A stretch of DNA of 64,000 bases from Parasutterella muris (GTDB lineage: Bacteria; Pseudomonadota; Gammaproteobacteria; Burkholderiales; Burkholderiaceae_F), in contig NZ_WSRP01000009.1 in the NCBI RefSeq assembly GCF_009767915.1, positions 1-64,000 of the forward strand, given 5' to 3'. Both the position numbers and the translations under genes were made by a program. The notes beneath the pieces were generated by a model, which ran no database searches, was not told the DNA's origin, and saw nothing but the letters and a program-made list of their open reading frames with translations. Positions 16,248 to 25,044 of this stretch are shown piece by piece (positions within the stretch are counted from its first letter, which is position 1; every line of letters begins with the position of its first letter).

Positions 16248-17711
16248 ATGAAATGTCTTACTCAACGCAAGAATGGCTATTATTACTTTAGAAAAGTGAT
16301 ACCCGATGACGTTCGTCATCACGACTCGGCAAGAGAGTTTCTGCTTTCGCTGAAGACAAAACATGAGATTGAGGCGATATTCAAAGCCAAGAGTTTGCTA
16401 GAATTAAGTAATCATTTACTTATTTCTGCACGAGAAACTTGCTCTAAAATCATGTACAAAAATTCAAACCAATCAAATTCCTCCGATATCATCCTTGCAT
16501 TTATGGCAAATGTTTCAATTGGAAACATGAATATCAAATTAGAAGGTTCTCTGGACGAGGTCACAAAAGCGATTAATAATTTGAGCGGAAATAAGGCGAA
16601 AAACAAAAGTCATGAATTAAATGACATAGTCATTCCAGACTCACCTTTTATTTTTGCATATGAGGATGATTTTTTTAAGTATATGCGCTCAATGAATTAT
16701 TCCTCAAAAACGATAATATTGTATTTTCAGCATTTCAAAGAATTAAAGTTTGTTTTAAAAGACGCAAGATTATCTGATTTAAAGGATAAAAAATTTGTAT
16801 CAGATTTCTTAAAAATAATTTATCAATTGCCCGCAAGATACGACAGAAAATCATCTCTGGAAGAGATACTTAATGTTGGACTGTCGCCAAGACCCTATGG
16901 TTCTGCAACTGGAACAGTAACGGCATTCAAGTCTTATCTTAACTATCTTATGTTCAAAAACATTCTTGAAGAAAATCCGATTAATGCAACACTCATACCA
17001 AAAAAGAAAAAGTCATTTGACAAGACGGGGTATGCGTCTTTTTCTTTAGAAGATTTAAAAAGGATTTTCTCAGATGATTTGTTAAAGTATTCCAGAAAAT
17101 ATCCAGAACGTTACTGGCTTCAAGTTCTTGCGCTTTTTACAGGCGCAAGACTTTCGGAACTTTTGCAATTACAAGTCACCGATGTTTTCTTTGACACTTC
17201 AGTTCCATACTTGTCTATCAATGTCAATGGAAACAAGTACGTAAAAAACAAAAGTTCCATTCGGGACATACCGCTTCATCCTAAAATTCTCGCTCTTGGC
17301 TTTAAAGATTACGTTGAGAAGATTAAGATGTGTCGGTGGGAAAACCTCTTCTATTTTATGAAACAGGAAGGAAATTTGTGTAATGCCACCTCTACTAGTT
17401 CTGCTCTTGGTCTTTATCTAAAAAAACAATGTTCTGACACTTCTAATTCTCAACGTAAGGTTTTTCACAGCTATAGACACACATTCATTACCGAGCTTCA
17501 AAGAATGCAAGTGCCCCTTGAAATTCGTCAATCAATCGCTGGGCACTCCAGTCAGTGCATCACAATTGACGTTTATGGCGAAAAGACTCGGCTTGAAACC
17601 ATGCTTGATTACATTAAGAACGTTGACTTTCACATAGACATCCCGAAACTTCCAAACACGTCTCTTCATGTTCAAATGAGAAAACAAAGGGAGCGTAAAG
17701 AAAAGGAGTAA
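16248..17711 (+). CDS. int: Phage integrase (tyrosine recombinase)
   Basis: The 487-residue protein starts MKCLTQRKNGYYYFRKVIP, an N-terminal arm-binding motif common in phage integrases. A central SAM-like core-binding domain (about residues 130-260) is followed by the catalytic domain. The catalytic set is visible: Arg in LFTGARLSELL, HxxR in HSYRHTFITEL, His in IAGHSS and the nucleophile Tyr in DVYGEK. A TTG two codons upstream is an alternative start. It is the only rightward gene of the prophage and marks its left end. It catalyses integration and excision at the attachment sites. Confidence 0.95.
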   Translation: MKCLTQRKNGYYYFRKVIPDDVRHHDSAREFLLSLKTKHEIEAIFKAKSLLELSNHLLISARETCSKIMYKNSNQSNSSDIILAFMANVSIGNMNIKLEGSLDEVTKAINNLSGNKAKNKSHELNDIVIPDSPFIFAYEDDFFKYMRSMNYSSKTIILYFQHFKELKFVLKDARLSDLKDKKFVSDFLKIIYQLPARYDRKSSLEEILNVGLSPRPYGSATGTVTAFKSYLNYLMFKNILEENPINATLIPKKKKSFDKTGYASFSLEDLKRIFSDDLLKYSRKYPERYWLQVLALFTGARLSELLQLQVTDVFFDTSVPYLSINVNGNKYVKNKSSIRDIPLHPKILALGFKDYVEKIKMCRWENLFYFMKQEGNLCNATSTSSALGLYLKKQCSDTSNSQRKVFHSYRHTFITELQRMQVPLEIRQSIAGHSSQCITIDVYGEKTRLETMLDYIKNVDFHIDIPKLPNTSLHVQMRKQRERKEKE

Positions 17712-17736
17712 ACGAAGACTTGATTTTCATAAATAA

Positions 17737-17780
17737 GAAAGGGGCTGTACTAGTAAATTAGTTCATCCCCTTTCGCAAAA
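17737..17780 (-). terminator. Terminator at the end of the phage leftward transcript
   Basis: GAAAGGGG (17737-17744) and CCCCTTTC (17767-17774) form a perfect 8-bp stem with a 22-nt loop. On the minus strand TTATTTATG follows the stem, so it fits best as the end of the leftward replication operon. It also lies just after the integrase stop and may act in both directions. Confidence 0.7.
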
Positions 17781-17789
17781 ATCAAAGAG

Positions 17790-18248
17790 TTACCCAACCC
17801 CGAAATTCTTTAGTTCGTCCAGCAATCGCTCGTTTTCTTTCAAGAGACGTTCGTTCTCTTGATTTAATTCGAGCATTGTTTTTTGAGACTCCTTTTTGAA
17901 CTTAGTCAGATCTTCGTTTTTTTGTACCAAGTCTCTATAGAACTCAGTCACTCGCAAATAAAATTCTTTCTGCAACTCTTCTCTTGAGACACATATGAAA
18001 TTGTGGACTTCGTATTGGTATTGGGTGCACAGAACCAATCCCAAAATTGCATCATGCCATCTTCTTATGAGCAGAACCAAAAGAACAAAAGCCGCATCTA
18101 TAACAATTATTTCAATGTAATTTGAGATTAAAAAATAATGAAGAACTGAGCCAAAGATTGCTGTAGCAAATATCACTGCATAACGAGACATATCACAAGT
18201 GCGAATCTTGTTAGCAACTTCTGGGCTGACCTCAATTTCGGTTGCCAT
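17790..18248 (-). CDS. Membrane-anchored coiled-coil protein, unknown function
   Basis: The 152-residue protein has two hydrophobic segments at about residues 22-42 and 44-63. A cytoplasm-type coiled coil follows in the last 45 residues (LNQENERLLKENERLLDELK heptads). I do not recognise the family. It is the last gene of the leftward phage transcript, overlapping the DNA ligase stop by one base. Proteins of this shape at prophage ends are sometimes superinfection-exclusion factors, but nothing here proves that. Confidence 0.6.
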   Translation of the reverse strand: MATEIEVSPEVANKIRTCDMSRYAVIFATAIFGSVLHYFLISNYIEIIVIDAAFVLLVLLIRRWHDAILGLVLCTQYQYEVHNFICVSREELQKEFYLRVTEFYRDLVQKNEDLTKFKKESQKTMLELNQENERLLKENERLLDELKNFGVG

Positions 18249-19705
18249 TAAACACTCCTAATCGCATTTTCAAACTGATCTCGCACTCTCTGTAAGTCAT
18301 CAGCCTCAGTCTTGTCTTTTCTAAACTCAACAAAACGAGGTAAGAAAAGTGAATACTTACCGCCCTCCTCTTCGGGTTCCATAATTGAGTTAAAGCGCAC
18401 TGTAACAATGGAGTTTAAGAACTCGTTTCTATGCTCATTGATGAATGATCGGGTGGCGTCGTCAAACCCCGAAACCGAAACTTGAAGCGTGTCATCAGAG
18501 GTTGCGCATACGATAGAGCCAACATTATTTTCAAACTTGCCCTTACCCTCTTCATAACCGACGATTTTCAGATCGCAGTCAACCGAAAGTTTCATCTTGA
18601 TTTGAGCTTTTGAAGTCCCGTCCTTCCAAGTGCCAGAGAAAAGTTTGATGATTGCGCCCTCTTTGCCCTGATTCAACATCTTGCGATAAAAATTCTGAGC
18701 ATCGTCAAAACTCTTGACCAATTCTGTTTTGACGATTTCTAAATGCTCAACCAGCAGAGGCTCTGATTCAGAATGATGCTGAGCAAAGTGAACTAATGCG
18801 GCTTTGTACTGACTGAGCAGTTTTGCAAAGCGATCTTTATAAGCCACTTTGTATTCTGTCCCCGTCAACGCATAGTCCAGAGGCACAGAGTCCCAAATGA
18901 CCATCTTTACACGATATTCGTCGGGAACCTTCGAACCCGAGAGAACAGAATTAAGAATCCCATTTCCTTTCTCTCTGGGCAGAACTTCGCCAGTTTTCTT
19001 ATCAACAATCAGCATCTCGCCATGAGATTGATGATCGCTCAAAAGAGCAATGCTAAGAATTGCTCTCGTCTCATCATCAAACAAAAGGCTTGGGTCATAC
19101 TTCATACCCGTGCGGGTGTACAGCTCCAACTCTGCTTTGTCAGCATAATTATTGATGTTGGTAAATGCACCATCGCATTTTTCTTGAATGAGTGCACTTG
19201 ACCAATCAACTGACTCAAACGGAACCTGATTGGGCAAACTACAACGCATGTATGGAATGATGGGAATGATTGCAGGTTTGACCTTGTTGAGCGTCTTTGC
19301 ACCAACCCCGACACGCATGTCTTTATCGACAATGCTTTTGAGAATTTTGCGACTTTCAAACGAAAGTCCCCAATACATAGAACTGAATAATTTAATACCA
19401 TCGTCGGTATTTAAATTAATCTCGTTTGAATGAATTCTTTTCAGAATGTCATTAATCAAAAACCCTTTTATTTTGTCTGACTGCTCTTCAGAAATAATTC
19501 TTTCACCAGCATTAAAATAATTGTAATAAGGGTTCAGCGCTTCTCTAAAAACATACCAAAGAGGAGCATAAGAAACATTTGATTTAAGAATTACTTCTTT
19601 TTCCTTGCGTGAAGAAGTAGCAGATAAACTGTTTAAAATCCCATCAATTTTTTTTGCTTCTTCGTCAGAAATTTTTACTGTCGCACCGAGTGAATCATAA
19701 TTCAT
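18248..19705 (-). CDS. ATP-dependent DNA ligase (T4 gp30-like)
   Basis: The 485-residue protein is the length of T4 DNA ligase (487). The adenylation motif KxDG appears as IQEKCDGAF near residue 172, motif IV as EGAIIKLFSG, and motif V as QIKMKLSVDCDLKIVGYE. An OB-fold region follows (VSGFDDATRSF through VRFNSIMEPEEEGG). It seals nicks during phage replication or repair. GGGAG precedes the ATG. The gene starts 56 bp after an operator-like palindrome. Bacterial hosts normally use NAD+-dependent LigA, so an ATP-dependent ligase is a phage-type feature. Confidence 0.9.
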   Translation of the reverse strand: MNYDSLGATVKISDEEAKKIDGILNSLSATSSRKEKEVILKSNVSYAPLWYVFREALNPYYNYFNAGERIISEEQSDKIKGFLINDILKRIHSNEINLNTDDGIKLFSSMYWGLSFESRKILKSIVDKDMRVGVGAKTLNKVKPAIIPIIPYMRCSLPNQVPFESVDWSSALIQEKCDGAFTNINNYADKAELELYTRTGMKYDPSLLFDDETRAILSIALLSDHQSHGEMLIVDKKTGEVLPREKGNGILNSVLSGSKVPDEYRVKMVIWDSVPLDYALTGTEYKVAYKDRFAKLLSQYKAALVHFAQHHSESEPLLVEHLEIVKTELVKSFDDAQNFYRKMLNQGKEGAIIKLFSGTWKDGTSKAQIKMKLSVDCDLKIVGYEEGKGKFENNVGSIVCATSDDTLQVSVSGFDDATRSFINEHRNEFLNSIVTVRFNSIMEPEEEGGKYSLFLPRFVEFRKDKTEADDLQRVRDQFENAIRSV

Positions 19706-19760
19706 TGATTTCTCCCATGTTTAATGTTTTTCAATTTCAATTGCATCTATCTTGTTTACT

Positions 19761-19778
19761 TAAGTAAGTATTTACTTA
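19761..19778. promoter_or_regulatory. Phage operator-like palindrome upstream of the DNA ligase gene
   Basis: TAAGTAAGTATTTACTTA is a perfect copy of the 18-bp palindrome TAAGTAANNNNTTACTTA that recurs in prophage intergenic gaps. It lies between the primase stop and the ligase start. A further TTTACT half-site abuts it on the left. I could not fix -10 and -35 elements here. Confidence 0.6.
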
Positions 19779-19782
19779 TATT

Positions 19783-20880
19783 TTATCGTAAAGAAAGCAG
19801 GAACTTGATAACGCTTATCTTATTGATAGCAACTGCCTCCCAGAACGCCTCGATGATTTCAGAGGGGGTACATTCGTTAGGGTCTTTGTCTTTCGGTAAA
19901 ACGGCGATACGCACCGTCAGTCCTAGCTTTGCGACCTCTAAAGCGTATTTTGCGGCGTCTTTTAGAGCCTCCGTTTCTCCGTCCCACATAAAAGTACACA
20001 CACGAAGCCCTTTTTCGCACAATTTTCTTAAGTAATCGATCTGTCCACCAGAGCTAAGTGAGATGTGCTTACCGAAAGAAGCGACGGCTAGAATTTTTGC
20101 AAACGCAGAATTTCCCCTAAAGGCTTGTCTGATGGCAATGCAGTCGAAGACTCCTTCCCCGATAACAATCTGATCGTGTCCGTCAAAATTCCAACCGTTG
20201 TAAAAGAGAGTGCCTGTAGCGTTCAGTCCTGGCGGGAACAGATAACGCTTTGGACTCATCCCCGTATAGTCTCTTCCCTGAAAGGTGACGGTTTTACCGT
20301 TTATGTCAAAGATGGGAATTATGATGCGACCTGAGTAATCTTGATAGCCAATATTCCCGTCAGGTTTTCGATATTGAAAATACCCATTGGTGCAGTCGCC
20401 CAACTTGAAGTATTCGATCGATTCAAGAGAGATTCCTCTGTCAAGAAGGTATTTTGCACTCGCAAAGCCCGCCCCCTGTTGCTTAACCGTCTCAGCAATA
20501 TCAATCATGGAGGGCATGAAAAATCTTGTGTCTTTGAACACGCTCTCTTGAGCATGATTCACCTCTTTCTTCGGTCTCCATCCAGTCTCTTGCGAGACTT
20601 CTTGAATATGACGAGCGACATCTTTCTTAGAAAGGTTTTTTAACTCAGCGCAAATAAACTTCCATTTATTGAACTTTGCTTGACAATCACCGTGAAAACA
20701 ATTGCCAAGCCCCGTCTCTGCATTGAGATAAACTTTCCATTTGCTACCTCCGCAAACGGGGCAAGTTTTTACGTTGAGCTGTACACCATGACTGCCCGTT
20801 GTTTTTCGATACTGAATACCTTCTCTATCTAGCCAATATTCGATATCAAGGGCGTCAATCGCTTCAGATAAATTATTCAT
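19783..20880 (-). CDS. DnaG-like DNA primase with zinc finger and Toprim domain
   Basis: The 365-residue protein has an N-terminal zinc ribbon (CPVCGGSKW and CFHGDC, about residues 38-66) and a Toprim catalytic core (VIGEGVFDCIAI near residue 228, MWDGETEAL near 300, DKDPNE near 335). It resembles phage stand-alone primases. It makes RNA primers for the helicase-led replisome. It overlaps the RNA ligase stop by 8 bp and belongs to the helicase-RNA ligase-primase operon. Confidence 0.9.
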   Translation of the reverse strand: MNNLSEAIDALDIEYWLDREGIQYRKTTGSHGVQLNVKTCPVCGGSKWKVYLNAETGLGNCFHGDCQAKFNKWKFICAELKNLSKKDVARHIQEVSQETGWRPKKEVNHAQESVFKDTRFFMPSMIDIAETVKQQGAGFASAKYLLDRGISLESIEYFKLGDCTNGYFQYRKPDGNIGYQDYSGRIIIPIFDINGKTVTFQGRDYTGMSPKRYLFPPGLNATGTLFYNGWNFDGHDQIVIGEGVFDCIAIRQAFRGNSAFAKILAVASFGKHISLSSGGQIDYLRKLCEKGLRVCTFMWDGETEALKDAAKYALEVAKLGLTVRIAVLPKDKDPNECTPSEIIEAFWEAVAINKISVIKFLLSLR

Positions 20881-21805
20881 TTTGTTGACTCAGCACTTTC
20901 TTAACCAGCAAAAAACCTTTTGCGCCAACATTCAGAATCTTCTTGAGTTCTTCATGACCAACAAATTCTGGATGATCTTTCATAAAGTCTTCAGTTGCAT
21001 CTACAGTCAGCGCTTTAACAATTTTTGGTATTTCTTTTGCGTCTGTAGCATTCATTTTTGAAAGCACCGAATAAACTCGCTGTTCAGTAAAGTAATTCAC
21101 GAACAAGCTATTGGCGCCTTTGATCGTTCGCTTTAATTCCAACTCTTCAGCTGTTGGTTTTGATTTTGCTTTTTCTTCAAATCCCGCAAACTTGAGCTTA
21201 AACGACAGGTCAGAACTAATGTTGTGCAGAACAACTCCTTCACAAATTCCGTTCTCTGTCAGTACGCTATTTTGAGAAAGCTGTTCAAAGTTAATGTCTT
21301 TGAGCCGCTTTTTGTTCAGAATCGGCACTACAAACCTAGTCATATCTGTAGGATGCGCAGTGAAGTTGAGCTGAATCGCAACGTTGATTAAGTCTTGAAA
21401 ATTTTTAAAACGCCAACCAATTTCGGTGCGAATTGCAAATCCAAACAAAAGAATTTGTGGTTTCTTGTCACCATACCAAAGACGATGAAGCTTTTGACTG
21501 TTGACTAATTCGCCATAAAGAGCATATCCATTGATGTATGGATACTGTTTAGAAACTGCAACATCAATACTGTTAAGCATTAATTTGAGTCTCTCCATTG
21601 CTGTTTTAACATCTCTGTTTTGAGACCAATCTTCGCCATTGCGTGAAAAGATGCGCCAATCTTGATTGGGTTCTTTGCCCAGACAAAGATTACAGCCATC
21701 ACATTTTTCCGTGATGTACACGACATCATTTGCGTGGTCCTTCAAAGCTTGTTTATCAATTTGATAAAGGTTGTCCATGTGTGGCCAATGTTTAAATATG
21801 CTCAT
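20873..21805 (-). CDS. RNA ligase, T4 Rnl2 family
   Basis: The 310-residue protein shows nucleotidyltransferase motif I as TEKCDGCN near residue 33, the RIFSRNG block, motif IV as GICEGVVLHN and motif V as FKLKFAGFEEK. The C-terminal part (FVNYFTEQRVYSVLSKM, then a helical region) resembles the Rnl2 C-terminal domain. T4 Rnl2 (334 residues) seals nicked RNA. In phages such enzymes counter tRNA or RNA cleavage by host defences, but the target here is unknown. It starts just after the helicase gene and overlaps the primase gene. Confidence 0.85.
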   Translation of the reverse strand: MSIFKHWPHMDNLYQIDKQALKDHANDVVYITEKCDGCNLCLGKEPNQDWRIFSRNGEDWSQNRDVKTAMERLKLMLNSIDVAVSKQYPYINGYALYGELVNSQKLHRLWYGDKKPQILLFGFAIRTEIGWRFKNFQDLINVAIQLNFTAHPTDMTRFVVPILNKKRLKDINFEQLSQNSVLTENGICEGVVLHNISSDLSFKLKFAGFEEKAKSKPTAEELELKRTIKGANSLFVNYFTEQRVYSVLSKMNATDAKEIPKIVKALTVDATEDFMKDHPEFVGHEELKKILNVGAKGFLLVKKVLSQQNE

Positions 21806-21814
21806 ATTTTCTCC

Positions 21815-23260
21815 TTAAACCCCTTCTGTTTCAGGTACAACAAACGAACCGATAGTTTTACTTGCACGACTCCCCTCAACCTTCACAACGTCGGTAATGA
21901 ACTGCATCTTTGAGACATTCTGTTTTACCGTGATCGTGAGTCCTGATTCTGAGTTTCGACTGGCTACAAAATAGAGACGAGCCTCACCTTTCTCTCTTTC
22001 TTCTTGTGACACGTTGATAGAGATAACAATGTCAGCTGTTCTGACTTTGTTAAAGTCTTCAGCCACATGCTCCATTTCTGCAACTTTGCTTTTGGAGCCT
22101 TCTCTGTTTGTTTGCGTAGCAGTCAGCATCGCAACATTGAACTCAAACGCCAAAGCTCTCAAATCGACATAAATTGTTCTGAAGTTTTCAGTGATGTTTG
22201 TTGACCTTTGTTCTGGCGCCATCAAATCAGCATAGTCAAGACAAATAAGGTCGTACTGCACACCCTTTTCTCTCATCGACTCAAGATAACGTTTCAGCGT
22301 TGAAACCTTGAGCGTGCCCGACGGGTACTCTCGAATATGAAAGAGTCCAACTTGGGGTTTAATATCGTCTTTTGTTGCAATGGCTTTATCTCGCAAACTT
22401 TCAATCTTTCTTTGAACCGTCAAGCTATGAGACACTAAATCTTTCATTGAGGTGTCAGAAATACAAGCGTCAATTCGATCAGAAATAATCCTTGCTGAGA
22501 CTTCAAGCGTCACGTACAAAACGTTATAGCCTTTCAGACACGCAGATTGTCCAAAAAACAAGAGACTTAAGGATTTACCAGATTTTGCAGTACCCATCAT
22601 CAAAGACAGCTCTTTTCGGCCCCAGCCTTTGTGATAAAGACATTCGTCAAATTCTCTGCAACCTGTAGTTATGCCGCTTGGGGGCAAAATCCCACTTTCA
22701 ATGTCTTTTCTTGTTTCTGTTCGTTTTTTGATTTCTTCAAAGTAGTCATAGGACTTTACTTCGTCCTCTGCCCCAACTGATAAAGCTTCTTTCAGTTTTT
22801 TCTCAATCGTCGCCCAATCTCGCTTATCAATTAGCTCGACCGAGTCATAAATTGATGCTGTAACGGCGCTTGAACGTGCAAACTCTACTAAATGGTCAAT
22901 TAGGGCGTCGCAAGGCGGAAGAGAAACAGTTGGAGAATAAGCTTCTTTAAGTACAGGAATGACCTCGGAAACTTCTTCCTTTGTGAATATATGCTTTTTG
23001 ATGTAGTCTTTTAAGGTCGTTGTCACAAGCGCATCGTTCAGCACGGTTTTATACCGCTCATAAAAGTCCTTTGCGACTTTACAACCCAAAGCTAAAGCTG
23101 TGCTGTCAAAATGCTGAGGCAACAAAAGGCCGTTTGCTCTGCGCATGAAATTTTCGTCACGCAAAGCGGAGATCACAAGCGCTTTTTGAAACGCTTCATC
23201 AAACTTATATTTAATCGGTTTCCCATCTTTCTCAGCGACGGGAATCACTGATTCGCTCAT
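21815..23260 (-). CDS. DnaB-like replicative helicase
   Basis: The 481-residue protein has an N-terminal helical domain followed by a RecA-like ATPase: Walker A GTAKSGKS near residue 232, Walker B in YDLICLDYADL, and DnaB-type motifs including TATQTNREGSKSK. It unwinds the phage fork and pairs with the primase gene downstream. GGGAG precedes the ATG. An operator-like palindrome and a consensus -10 lie just upstream. Confidence 0.9.
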   Translation of the reverse strand: MSESVIPVAEKDGKPIKYKFDEAFQKALVISALRDENFMRRANGLLLPQHFDSTALALGCKVAKDFYERYKTVLNDALVTTTLKDYIKKHIFTKEEVSEVIPVLKEAYSPTVSLPPCDALIDHLVEFARSSAVTASIYDSVELIDKRDWATIEKKLKEALSVGAEDEVKSYDYFEEIKKRTETRKDIESGILPPSGITTGCREFDECLYHKGWGRKELSLMMGTAKSGKSLSLLFFGQSACLKGYNVLYVTLEVSARIISDRIDACISDTSMKDLVSHSLTVQRKIESLRDKAIATKDDIKPQVGLFHIREYPSGTLKVSTLKRYLESMREKGVQYDLICLDYADLMAPEQRSTNITENFRTIYVDLRALAFEFNVAMLTATQTNREGSKSKVAEMEHVAEDFNKVRTADIVISINVSQEEREKGEARLYFVASRNSESGLTITVKQNVSKMQFITDVVKVEGSRASKTIGSFVVPETEGV

Positions 23261-23283
23261 ACTTTCTCCCTTTTTATTTTTGA

Positions 23284-23309
23284 ATTATACATAAGTAAGC
23301 GATTAGTTA
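23284..23309 (-). promoter_or_regulatory. Promoter -10 with operator-like palindrome upstream of the helicase gene
   Basis: TAAGTAAGCGATTAGTTA (23292-23309) has one mismatch to the recurring 18-bp palindrome. A consensus TATAAT on the minus strand (23289-23284) abuts it, so a bound protein would cover the -13 to -30 region. The -35 is weak. Confidence 0.6.
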
Positions 23310-23336
23310 TATATGGAGAAGCAATAGTTCCTAAAT

Positions 23337-24050
23337 CTACATTTGAGCTTCTTTGACGACCCCAAGCCCAAATTCTTGTAAAGCTCTTGTCAGTCTGATT
23401 GTGTTGTTCTTATACATAGAGGTTCTTAAAAGCATGGCTTTTTGAAAAGGTGTCACTTGGGCGTGAATGCGCCCGCACAAATAGTCCTCGAAAAAAATTT
23501 GTGACGGGTCACTGATAAACTGCCCACTTTGAAAGAACGGGTCCTTTGCGTAATAGGTTTCGTCGCCCTGCCAAAAATCTGTCTTGATGAGATTTAAAAC
23601 TTCTTTGTCTTGCGCTAGGTAAACGAAAAGCGATGGTCTGGGATAATATTTCCCTTCTAACTTTCCCATGACACGAAGACCGCCCTCTAAAGCCCCCAAA
23701 AACGCTTTGTATTCAACGCCAATCGAGTCCGCTAGTCTTCTTAGCTGATTGATGCTGACAGCTTCCCTAGACTCTAAAAAGTCCCTTTTCAAGCCCAGTT
23801 TTTTGCTTTTATAATCCTCTGTCTTTCTAATCCAAGACTGAGCTTTTTGTCTGTAGCACTCCGCAAGGTAGTAATCAGCTTGAAGCGGGTGCAGTCTTCT
23901 ATAGTCAAACCACTTTGAAGAAAAGAGAGCTGACTCAGAAACCCGCTGTATGGGAGTAAAAGAAGAAAGAAACAAAGTCTCACATTCCTCTAAGCTTTTA
24001 TCCATCCCGAAGTAGGGTTCTAACCAGAAGGGAAGTATAGTTTTAACCAT
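23337..24050 (-). CDS. Phage protein of unknown function next to the helicase
   Basis: The 237-residue soluble protein is rich in aromatic residues and predicted helix, with no motif I recognise. It has its own promoter region and is followed by the helicase promoter. Genes in this position sometimes encode helicase loaders, but no ATPase or known loader motif is visible, so I assign no function. Confidence 0.6.
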   Translation of the reverse strand: MVKTILPFWLEPYFGMDKSLEECETLFLSSFTPIQRVSESALFSSKWFDYRRLHPLQADYYLAECYRQKAQSWIRKTEDYKSKKLGLKRDFLESREAVSINQLRRLADSIGVEYKAFLGALEGGLRVMGKLEGKYYPRPSLFVYLAQDKEVLNLIKTDFWQGDETYYAKDPFFQSGQFISDPSQIFFEDYLCGRIHAQVTPFQKAMLLRTSMYKNNTIRLTRALQEFGLGVVKEAQM

Positions 24051-24093
24051 AATTAAACGCCACGAGTGACCAATAAAAATTACTTCTAGTAAA

Positions 24094-24117
24094 AAGTAAT
24101 TACTTATTTATATTATA
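24094..24117 (-). promoter_or_regulatory. Promoter -10 with a variant palindrome
   Basis: A minus-strand TATAAT (24117-24112) is followed by AAGTAATTACTT (24094-24105), the two half-sites of the phage palindrome with no spacer. The arrangement resembles the promoter near 35020. The -35 is not clear. Confidence 0.45.
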
Positions 24118-24146
24118 TATAGGGTACTCGTGTTTTCATCAATCCA

Positions 24147-24179
24147 TAAATAAACCCGCCAACGTCAATGAGTGGCGGG
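24147..24179 (-). terminator. Terminator after phoH
   Basis: CCCGCC and GGCGGG form a 6-bp GC stem with a 13-nt loop. TTTATTTATGG follows on the minus strand. It ends the long leftward operon that begins near 35000. Confidence 0.75.
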
Positions 24180-24205
24180 GTGTAAAAGATTAGCGTTCGG
24201 CTTAT

Positions 24206-25042
24206 TTATTTCTTAATGACAACTTCCCGAATCTTTTTGAAAAGGAACTGACCAAGCGGGTCCTCCCTCTCTTCGACATAAGGTGTCGGCTCCAACATCA
24301 ATTCTGAACTTCTGATCTCTTTCCCATAGAAGCGCTTGTACTCTTTCGACGGGCGTTTATCTTCTTTTGGACGCTCATAAGCCTCAACAATTTCCTGAAC
24401 CAAACCTGAGCGAACAATGTCGGCTTTGGTGAAGTTGATGACTTTGACTGACGGTAAAAAACCGATTCGTTCAATTGCATCAATCAAGCCACTCTCTCCC
24501 CGAATGTCTTTTTGAGTTGTATCGCCATTAACAATGACGGTGCAGTTCTCGCCAATTCGAGTTAAGAACATCTTCATCTCGGTTGGTGTAGTGTTTTGCG
24601 CTTCGTCAAGAATGACGTAACAGTTCTGAAACGTAATTCCCCTCAGATATGCCAACGGAATTGCTTGAATTTTGCCACTCTTCATCATGCATTCAGCTCT
24701 GCCCTTGCCTAATCTGTCGTACAAAACTTGTTTGAACGGCTGTAAGTACGGCTCAAACTTGTCGTTGATTTCTCCTGGAAGGAAACCCAAACTTTCCCCA
24801 GCCTCTACCGCAGGTCTTGTCAGAATTACCTTGTCGGTTCTTCCGTTCATTAATGCTTGAGCGGCCATTGCTGTTGCAAGCCATGTTTTGCCTGTTCCAG
24901 CTGAGCCTGTGGCAAAAATCAGTTTGAAACTTTTGATAGCGCCGATGTAGCGTTTCTGAGTTTCTGTCTTGCCTTCAATATGGGTTGAATTAGGGCTTCC
25001 TAAATCCTCTACGGATTCACTTGTGTTTTTTCTTCTTGTCAT
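24206..25042 (-). CDS. phoH: PhoH-like ATPase
   Basis: The 278-residue protein has Walker A ATGSAGTGKTW near residue 45, the PhoH blocks LTRPAVEAGESLGFLPG and YVILDEAQNTTPTEMKMFLTR, and NGDTTQKDI. PhoH proteins are common in phages and are thought to be RNA helicase- or nuclease-linked ATPases; the phosphate-starvation name comes from E. coli regulation. It is the last gene of the operon and starts two bases after the metallophosphoesterase gene. With the RNA ligase it suggests an RNA-processing side to the phage programme. Confidence 0.9.
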   Translation of the reverse strand: MTRRKNTSESVEDLGSPNSTHIEGKTETQKRYIGAIKSFKLIFATGSAGTGKTWLATAMAAQALMNGRTDKVILTRPAVEAGESLGFLPGEINDKFEPYLQPFKQVLYDRLGKGRAECMMKSGKIQAIPLAYLRGITFQNCYVILDEAQNTTPTEMKMFLTRIGENCTVIVNGDTTQKDIRGESGLIDAIERIGFLPSVKVINFTKADIVRSGLVQEIVEAYERPKEDKRPSKEYKRFYGKEIRSSELMLEPTPYVEEREDPLGQFLFKKIREVVIKK

Positions 25043-25044
25043 AT

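Noticed and set aside
17790-18248. Holin or antiholin at the integrase-proximal end
   Set aside because: It has two membrane segments and a coiled coil but is 18 kb from the lysis cassette and in the replication operon, so a lysis role is not supported.
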